Positions 6,505 through 10,547 of a stretch of 10,547 nt of DNA are shown here, piece by piece. Source of the stretch: Candidatus Nitrosomarinus sp. (GTDB taxonomy: Archaea > Thermoproteota > Nitrososphaeria > Nitrososphaerales > Nitrosopumilaceae). The notes below the pieces were generated by a model, which was not told the origin of the DNA, did no database searches, and was given only the letters and a program-made list of their open reading frames with translations. Numbering within the stretch: the first letter of the stretch is position 1; every line of letters starts with the position of its first letter. The position numbers were made by a program, and so were the translations under genes. The stretch covers positions 1 to 10,547 of the forward strand of contig REGF01000022.1 in assembly GCA_003702465.1 (NCBI GenBank), in the 5' to 3' direction.

Positions 6505-6596
6505 GAATCATGAAAACAGGCAAGTTAAACTACCATCATCGACTCTTTGGGAGTTACATTGTGATTTAACCAGTACTGATCCTGTTCTCGTGAATC
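6505..6596 (+). ncRNA. Candidate structured RNA (nested stem-loop)
   Basis: The element sits in the 433-bp gap between the 67-aa gene and the HExxH gene. GAATCATGAAAACAGG (6505-6520) pairs with CCTGTTCTCGTGAATC (6581-6596): 13 Watson-Crick pairs and one G-U out of 16. Inside it, GTTAAA (6524-6529) pairs with TTTAAC (6565-6570) and is extended by three more pairs after one mismatch. Innermost, ACTC (6542-6545) pairs with GAGT (6551-6554). The segment is visibly richer in G+C than its surroundings and has no open frame of note. The inner hairpin gains G-U pairs on the plus strand, so plus is preferred, but the minus strand would fold almost as well. It is not a tRNA: no T-arm consensus was seen. 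Confidence 0.35.
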
Positions 6597-6651
6597 TATT
6601 GTTTTAGGTTTCTACAAATTCTTAAAATAAAATGTGTCGTGTTATTTGCTC

Positions 6652-6682
6652 AAAATGGGTTAAAAAAATTATCCATTTTTTT
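6652..6682 (+). terminator. Hairpin followed by T-run
   Basis: AAAATGGGT (6652-6660) pairs with ATCCATTTT (6671-6679), including one G-U pair, around a 10-base A-rich loop. The right arm runs into seven consecutive T residues (6676-6682). It could end a plus-strand transcript from the structured element at 6505-6596. Archaeal termination depends mainly on the T-run. Confidence 0.35.
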
Positions 6683-6721
6683 AATCAGGCATAAATTTAC
6701 TAATATTTTCAAATCAAATAA

Positions 6722-6729
6722 TTTATTGT
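6722..6729 (+). promoter_or_regulatory. TATA-like box for the HExxH gene
   Basis: TTTATTGT begins exactly 29 nt before the ATG at 6751, and no Shine-Dalgarno sequence precedes that ATG. Together these indicate a leaderless mRNA. Confidence 0.55.
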
Positions 6730-6750
6730 CTATCTAACTACGAAAAACTA

Positions 6751-7287
6751 ATGATTGAGCATGAGGTAATTCATTGGTCTGAAACTAATTTGCTAAATGT
6801 TTCTAATTTTATGGCCGAACCAAATCCTGGTATTTTTGAAGATTCTCATAGCGTAATAAAATATGGATTTACTTGGATAGTAAATTCTGAACAATTTGGG
6901 GCTGAGGTTGTTTTTTCAATTGAAAATATTCAACTTAGTGTTGAATTTAATCCTCTTTTATCTTGGATTCGTATGTCTGAATTTAATGATGACTTACTAA
7001 AACATGAACAAGGGCATTTTGATCTTGCTGAAATAATTAAAAGACAATATCAAAAAATATTTGAAAATGAATTTTATCATAAACATTTTCCCACTAGAGG
7101 TCAAAATGATGCTCAAAGAAAACAATTTGCTAAAGAAGATTCTGGTAAAATGATTTCATTAAAAATTGATGAATTAAATTCGTACTTGAATCAAAAACGA
7201 AATGAATATGATGAAGAAACAAATTATGGAAAAAATATTTTGGAACAAAAAAAGTATGATGATATTTTCAATAAATTAAGAACATAG
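6751..7287 (+). CDS. Putative HExxH metalloprotease-like protein (DUF922-like)
   Basis: The 178-aa protein carries HEQGH at 85-89 followed by Asp91 and Glu94 (LLKHEQGHFDLAE), the zinc-protease signature HExxH with extra acidic residues. The N-terminal part (MIEHEVIHWS..., KYGFTWIVN, SIENIQLSVEFNPLLSWI) is beta-rich, and the C-terminal third is a charged helix. The pattern of a beta domain then a Trp-containing strand then LLxHEQGHFD resembles DUF922 proteins of bacteria; I infer that relation from memory of the motif. DUF922 members are often exported, but no signal peptide is seen here, so this one looks cytoplasmic. The ATG is supported by a TATA box 29 nt upstream. It is convergent with the next gene, with four bases between stops. 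The substrate is unknown. Confidence 0.75.
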   Translation: MIEHEVIHWSETNLLNVSNFMAEPNPGIFEDSHSVIKYGFTWIVNSEQFGAEVVFSIENIQLSVEFNPLLSWIRMSEFNDDLLKHEQGHFDLAEIIKRQYQKIFENEFYHKHFPTRGQNDAQRKQFAKEDSGKMISLKIDELNSYLNQKRNEYDEETNYGKNILEQKKYDDIFNKLRT

Positions 7288-7291
7288 TAAC

Positions 7292-7555
7292 TTATTGATT
7301 TTTAATAATTTTATTTTCTGGAATTGAATTGATATAATTTACTAAACTACGATAATATTTTAAATGAAAATTAATGTCTTTGATTTCTGTTTGCTTTAAT
7401 TCTTCTAATTCTGGACCAAAATCTCTTTTATCTGTTTCAATTGTTTGTAATGTTTTTTCATTAACTTCAATCATGTGAAAAAGACTATGCAATACTTCTC
7501 CTTTTTGAAGTGTTCTATCACATGATTTTTGTAATAGAAGTTCAACCCAATCCAT
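7292..7555 (-). CDS. Hypothetical helical protein, 87 aa
   Basis: I recognise no family. The protein is predicted by eye to be almost entirely helical and charged, with heptad-like hydrophobic spacing in the first 45 residues (WVELLLQKSC, VLHSLFHMIEVNEKTLQTIE) and again in 58-78 (IKDINFHLKYYRSLVNYINS). This suggests a small helical bundle or coiled-coil dimer in the cytoplasm. There is one cysteine, with no zinc motif and no membrane helix. ATATAATA on the minus strand at 7580-7573 is a possible TATA box 25 nt before the ATG. It ends four bases from the convergent HExxH gene. Confidence 0.65.
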   Translation of the reverse strand: MDWVELLLQKSCDRTLQKGEVLHSLFHMIEVNEKTLQTIETDKRDFGPELEELKQTEIKDINFHLKYYRSLVNYINSIPENKIIKNQ

Positions 7556-7641
7556 ATTTTTTGTTTTAAAATTATTATATGTTCATCTAAATTTGATTTA
7601 TTCTGACTCTTACTCTATTTTTTTTTAGTAATTTTTTGAGG

Positions 7642-7773
7642 CTAATTTTTATTTAGTTTTTTCTTCCTATCCTTAATTTCATTAGTCCTTTCTCTTTCTG
7701 AATGAATTTCTGAGTGTTGATACAAGTCTTCTTTTGAATCAAATATTTGATCACAATAGTAGCATTGATGCAT
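7642..7773 (-). CDS. 43-aa single C2H2 zinc-finger protein
   Basis: ATG at 7773 opens a 43-codon frame whose first 24 residues form a classical C2H2 finger: Cys4, Cys7, His20 and His24 (CxxC-x12-HxxxH), with the usual hydrophobic core positions Phe11 and Leu17 in QIFDSKEDLYQH. The rest is a charged, probably helical tail (SERERTNEIKDRKKKLNKN) that could contact nucleic acid. C2H2 fingers of this exact form are recognisable in small archaeal proteins, where they usually act as putative DNA- or RNA-binding factors. An in-frame stop five codons upstream fixes the start. No convincing TATA box was found. It is shorter than the cut-off of most gene callers, but the finger spacing makes it credible. 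Confidence 0.65.
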   Translation of the reverse strand: MHQCYYCDQIFDSKEDLYQHSEIHSERERTNEIKDRKKKLNKN

Positions 7774-7859
7774 GCAGATAATACGTCAGTATCATTTTTA
7801 TCAGTTTCATATTTTTTTATAAATAAAATCAATTTTTGGAGAAGTTTTGAAAATTCTAT

Positions 7860-7881
7860 AAAATTAAAATTATTTAATTTT
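7860..7881 (-). terminator. A+T-only hairpin after the GIY-YIG gene
   Basis: AAAATTAAA (7860-7868) and TTTAATTTT (7873-7881) form a perfect 9-bp inverted repeat with a 4-base loop, starting ten bases past the stop of the minus-strand GIY-YIG gene. The position fits a transcript end, but an all-A/T stem is weak and could be chance. Confidence 0.25.
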
Positions 7882-7891
7882 GTATAATTTT

Positions 7892-8209
7892 TTACTGTGT
7901 TTGTAATTCTATTTCAGAATTACATGATGGATAATTTCCTGTTTCATTTTTTATCCTCTCAATTAATTCTAGTTGTTCTTGTTTTTGATTATCTGTAAAG
8001 ATTCTTTGGTAGAATGCCGTTTTTTTCATACAATCATCTGAATTAAAATCTGTATCAAATAATTCAGTAAAAGTTTTTTCTAAATTGTCTGTCTCTCCAA
8101 CAAAAATTGGTTCTTTACTTCTATTATACAGAACATAAATTCCAGAAGTTGGTTTTACAAATTTTGCACTTTCTAACCAAACTCTCATTTTATCATCAAG
8201 TAATTCCAT
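7892..8209 (-). CDS. Small GIY-YIG-fold protein, probably degenerate
   Basis: The 105 aa span little more than a GIY-YIG nuclease fold. GIYVLYN (23-29) is the first strand, PIFVGET (34-40) is the second with FVG instead of YIG/YVG, and the helix NLEKTF follows where active enzymes carry a conserved Arg; here the region has only Lys45. The C-terminal part has a Glu-rich helix (KQEQLELIERI) that could supply the metal-binding Glu, and ends with NYPSCN, like the P-x-C/Y-N end of many members. Loss of the Tyr and Arg suggests reduced or lost nuclease activity, or a divergent active site. A TTTTAATA box 29 nt before the ATG indicates a leaderless mRNA. It is divergent from the helicase gene, with 99 bp between them, so a joint DNA-repair role is possible. 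Confidence 0.7.
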   Translation of the reverse strand: MELLDDKMRVWLESAKFVKPTSGIYVLYNRSKEPIFVGETDNLEKTFTELFDTDFNSDDCMKKTAFYQRIFTDNQKQEQLELIERIKNETGNYPSCNSEIELQTQ

Positions 8210-8230
8210 ATCATTTCTATTTACAATTAA

Positions 8231-8238
8231 TATTAAAA
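8231..8238 (-). promoter_or_regulatory. TATA box for the GIY-YIG gene
   Basis: TTTTAATA on the minus strand begins 29 nt before the ATG at 8209. The identical octamer serves the divergent helicase gene and the gene at 9999-10436. Confidence 0.6.
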
Positions 8239-8278
8239 TGATGATGAAAAATTTTGTATATTACAAGAACCTTCATGC

Positions 8279-8286
8279 TTTTAATA
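8279..8286 (+). promoter_or_regulatory. TATA box for the helicase gene
   Basis: TTTTAATA begins 30 nt before the CTG at 8309, giving a predicted transcription start at or next to that codon. It is the same octamer as the divergent GIY-YIG box, 40 bp away. Confidence 0.6.
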
Positions 8287-8308
8287 CCTAAAACCGAGAT
8301 GATTAATC

Positions 8309-9988
8309 CTGTCTCTTATAGAAAAATTTCCCGATCAATTCATTCCTAGGAAAATTCAAAAAACTATTCTTGATGAAATTGAGTCAAATCTTAAATCTGG
8401 ATACAAAAAAATTGTCCTTTGTGCTCCAACTGGAGTTGGTAAATCTTTAGTTGGTGCAACAATATCAAATTATTTTGATAGCTCATTTACTGTCACTGCA
8501 TCAAAACACTTGCAAGATCAATACATCAAAGATATTCCTTTCTTAAAACCTGTGAAAGGCAAACAAAATTTTCCTTGTTTAAAACTAATGTCTGCTGAAA
8601 AAGTTGAAAATAATAGACGTGCAATGCGTTGGGGTTTAACTTGCGACAAAGGTCAATGTCAAGAAAGAGTAAATAAAAATGGCAAAGAAATTGTTCAAGT
8701 TTGTGATTTTAAACCTACAATTAAGCAAGTAGAGGAAAATACCCAAGATGCTTTATCTTGTCATTACTATATGCAAAAATATGATGCATTAGTTTCAAAT
8801 CACTCCTTATGGAATTACCATGCATTTTTTACAATAATGAAATTTAATAGAAAATTATTTGAAGATTATCTTGATAGAAAAGTCACTGTTTTTGATGAGG
8901 CTCATAAAATTGAAGACCAAATAATTCAATTTGTGGGATTTGATATTTTTGCAGGACAGGTTGATGAATGTAATCTAAATCCTGACAAATACAATTTCAG
9001 TGATTTAGATTCCATGATACAATTAACTGATGATATTGCATATTCTTATGCTAAAAAAATCAAAGATATCAAAGAAAGCCCTGTTTTTCAAAATAATCCT
9101 GATTTTGAATTAATTACAGGCTTGGAAAGGCGTTATGATAGAGCTGCTCAGGCTAAAATTGACATAATTTCTGATAAAGATAATTTCATTGTCAATGATC
9201 CTGTTAAAGATATCAACGGAAATTTTCGAACAATATCTGTTAAACCAATAGATGTCTCAAAATTTGCAAATCAATTTTTTGATACTGACTATCAAATTTT
9301 TATGTCTGCAACAATCGACAAACTTGGTTTTTGTGAAAATATGGGTTTGGAGAAAGATGATGTTGCATTTGTTGATACTCCTAAATCTCCTTTCCCTTTG
9401 GAAAATAGACAAATTGATCTTTTGAATATTAGAAGACTAAGTTATGGCTCAACTGAAGAAGATGAATTAGAAGTCATTAAAACAATTGATAGAATTTTAG
9501 ATGAACATTCCAATGAAAGAGGTTTGATTTTAACATCTTCTATACCACGATGTCAAAAAATTATTCGACACTTATCTCCAAAAAACACTCAACGAATTAG
9601 ATTATGTCATAGTAAAAATAAAGATGATAAAACTCAGGATGAAATTATTTCTGAACATTCATCAGATCCTACTGGTGTATTGCTATCCTCTTCTTTGTGG
9701 GAAGGTGTAGATCTCAAAGATGATTTATCTCGTTTTCAAATAATCGCAAAAGTACCTTATCCAAATTATACTGAAAAAAGAACCAAGGCTAAAATGAATA
9801 AATTTCCATTATGGTATACTTCTCAAACATTAACAAAATTATTGCAAGGATTTGGTCGTTCAATTCGTAGTGATAAAGATTGGGCAAAAACCTACGTTCT
9901 AGACACTGCAGTCAATAACGTTTTTTTCAAGGCTCAGCAAATGATTCCTAAGGCATATTATGATGTTTTAGGAATGGATGAAATTTAG
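8309..9988 (+). CDS. XPD/Rad3-like Fe-S DNA helicase, non-canonical start
   Basis: Counted from CTG 8309, the 559-aa protein is a superfamily 2 helicase of the XPD/DinG group. It has a PRKIQ Q-like motif near residue 16, Walker A APTGVGKS at 39-46, and an Fe-S domain with Cys90, Cys112, Cys117 and Cys151 (Cys132 extra) ending CHYYMQKYDALVSNH. The DEAH box is at 196-199, MSATI at 332-336, SSLWEGVD at 461-468, and motif VI QGFGRSIRS at 513-521. It should unwind DNA 5' to 3' in repair or replication. No ATG, GTG or TTG lies in frame between the stop at 8300-8302 and TTG 8510. Starting at 8510 would delete Walker A, so the real start must be upstream. CTG 8309, yielding SLIEKFPDQF after the initiator, sits 30 nt from a TATA box. 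A frameshift from ATG 8299 is the alternative. Confidence 0.88.
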   Translation: MSLIEKFPDQFIPRKIQKTILDEIESNLKSGYKKIVLCAPTGVGKSLVGATISNYFDSSFTVTASKHLQDQYIKDIPFLKPVKGKQNFPCLKLMSAEKVENNRRAMRWGLTCDKGQCQERVNKNGKEIVQVCDFKPTIKQVEENTQDALSCHYYMQKYDALVSNHSLWNYHAFFTIMKFNRKLFEDYLDRKVTVFDEAHKIEDQIIQFVGFDIFAGQVDECNLNPDKYNFSDLDSMIQLTDDIAYSYAKKIKDIKESPVFQNNPDFELITGLERRYDRAAQAKIDIISDKDNFIVNDPVKDINGNFRTISVKPIDVSKFANQFFDTDYQIFMSATIDKLGFCENMGLEKDDVAFVDTPKSPFPLENRQIDLLNIRRLSYGSTEEDELEVIKTIDRILDEHSNERGLILTSSIPRCQKIIRHLSPKNTQRIRLCHSKNKDDKTQDEIISEHSSDPTGVLLSSSLWEGVDLKDDLSRFQIIAKVPYPNYTEKRTKAKMNKFPLWYTSQTLTKLLQGFGRSIRSDKDWAKTYVLDTAVNNVFFKAQQMIPKAYYDVLGMDEI

Positions 9989-9998
9989 TTTAAAATAA

Positions 9999-10436
9999 TT
10001 ATTTAATTAATTTCGTAGAATGTCTATACAAATCATGAAGATTTTTTCCATCCAAATTTTGTTTATTTTCATCTAATTCTGTTTCATGTAAAATTTCATC
10101 AAAATCATATTCTGGATTATCTTCAATTGAGTTTTCTTTATTTTTATTATTGTTACTTGATTTGTTTATTTTTCTCAATTGTTCTAAAACATCATTATTG
10201 CAATCATGCCAAAGTTTTATTGATTTATCTGAATTATTGATGAACTCAGGTGTTTTTTCAATCATATTATTACTCATTGTTAAGATTTGTTTAGCTAAAA
10301 ACAACGGTCTTGTATTGACATCTTGAAATTCATTAAAACAACTATCACATACTTTTATGATATAATCCGAATTGATTTCCCTGATGATTTTATTTTCATG
10401 TTCACAATTATAAATTTCTGAATTTTCCAATAACAT
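9999..10436 (-). CDS. Hypothetical protein with N-terminal C-x-H...CxxC cluster
   Basis: The 145-aa product (ATG at 10436) has a putative zinc ribbon near its N-terminus: Cys11, His13, Cys30 and Cys33 (YNCEHENK and KVCDSCFNEF), the C-x-H spacing replacing the first CxxC. A helical middle follows (about 46-92, including FLAKQILTMSNNMIE and DVLEQLRKI), then an Asn/Lys low-complexity linker and a strongly acidic stretch (EDNPEYDFDEILHETELDE), ending in a basic tail. No family is recognised. A GTG directly upstream at 10439 is in frame and could start instead, adding one residue. A TTTTAATA box at 10475-10468 predicts a 7-10-nt leader. It converges on the helicase gene with ten bases between stops. 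Confidence 0.7.
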   Translation of the reverse strand: MLLENSEIYNCEHENKIIREINSDYIIKVCDSCFNEFQDVNTRPLFLAKQILTMSNNMIEKTPEFINNSDKSIKLWHDCNNDVLEQLRKINKSSNNNKNKENSIEDNPEYDFDEILHETELDENKQNLDGKNLHDLYRHSTKLIK

Positions 10437-10467
10437 CACTACTATTTTTTGTATTTTATTACTTGTT

Positions 10468-10475
10468 TATTAAAA
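10468..10475 (-). promoter_or_regulatory. TATA box for the 145-aa gene
   Basis: TTTTAATA on the minus strand predicts a transcription start near 10446, a few bases before the GTG/ATG pair at 10439/10436. It is the third copy of this octamer used as a promoter element in the window. Confidence 0.5.
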
Positions 10476-10500
10476 AAATTATTTTTTTAATTGCTCACTT

Positions 10501-10532
10501 GCATAGTATTCCAAACAATTTGGAATCCATGC
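10501..10532. repeat. Palindrome upstream of the 145-aa gene
   Basis: ATTCCAAA (10508-10515), a CAA spacer, and TTTGGAAT (10519-10526) form a perfect 8-bp inverted repeat. After a one-base bulge the symmetry goes on outward with GCAT (10501-10504) against ATGC (10529-10532). It may be an operator for a dimeric regulator or a hairpin in a transcript that leaves the window to the right. Confidence 0.45.
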
Positions 10533-10547
10533 ATGTATGAACAATGC

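Noticed and set aside
6505..6596. Structured element as a tRNA or a C/D-box guide RNA
   Set aside because: There is no cloverleaf and no GTTC-type T-arm at the right place. A CTGA occurs at 6576-6579 but no matching RTGATGA C box stands at the 5' end.
6505..6596. Inverted repeats as the ends of a small mobile element (MITE)
   Set aside because: No target-site duplication was seen, and the repeats enclose further nested stems, which fits an RNA better. No second copy occurs in the window.
7556..7641. Short gaps 7556-7641, 7774-7859 and 2405-2490 as hidden genes
   Set aside because: They are A+T-rich with dense stops on both strands; only possible promoter elements were visible.
8299..8349. 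ATG 8299 as the helicase start
   Set aside because: It is in another frame and meets TAG at 8347-8349 after 16 codons. It could be right only if a base was gained or lost near 8311, which cannot be decided from one sequence.
1..10547. CRISPR array, insertion sequence, prophage or defence system
   Set aside because: No regularly spaced direct repeats, transposase, integrase or phage structural gene was found. The GIY-YIG and helicase pair is more easily read as DNA repair.

Overview
The window is strongly A+T-rich and gene-dense. It looks like the chromosome of a marine ammonia-oxidising archaeon of the Nitrosopumilus type (Thaumarchaeota/Nitrososphaerota). The support is archaeal TATA-like boxes (TTTTAATA, TTTATTGT) repeatedly about 29-31 nt upstream of predicted starts, which implies leaderless mRNAs; frequent TTG and possibly CTG starts; an XPD/Rad3-type Fe-S helicase; and many tiny membrane and zinc-finger proteins. 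The genus-level assignment is inference.

Left part (1-4450, plus strand): tryptophan biosynthesis. trpG, trpD and trpC overlap by 4 and 8 bases and clearly form one operon; trpE probably lies just left of the window. Three small membrane-protein genes (61, about 58 and 51 aa) follow. Then comes trpB with its own TATA box. trpA and trpF are absent from the window, and trpB is followed directly by a convergent gene instead of trpA.

Middle (4451-6750): a minus-strand set holds a secreted PepSY-domain protein, a 49-aa CxxC/His protein, a 212-aa acidic protein of unknown function, a 67-aa protein made of two identically spaced CxxC-x6-H-x7-C units, and a candidate 25-aa single-helix membrane microprotein. 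The 212-aa and 67-aa genes overlap by 8 bases. The gap at 6471-6750 is not empty: it holds a nested inverted-repeat structure (6505-6596) that could be a structured RNA, and a hairpin followed by a T-run.

Right part (6751-10547): a leaderless putative metalloprotease-like gene with HExxH (DUF922-like), an 87-aa helical protein, a 43-aa C2H2 zinc finger too short for ordinary gene calling, a small degenerate GIY-YIG protein, and, divergent from it, an XPD/Rad3-like helicase. The helicase's Walker A motif is encoded upstream of the first conventional start codon, so it appears to begin at a CTG placed exactly where a leaderless start should be, or to carry a frameshift. A 146-aa protein with a C/H/C/C cluster follows on the opposite strand, with a sharp palindrome upstream of its promoter.

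No rRNA, tRNA, CRISPR array, insertion sequence or phage gene was seen. The most notable items are the non-canonical helicase start, the structured intergenic element, the tandem CCHC microprotein and the run of five tiny putative zinc proteins.
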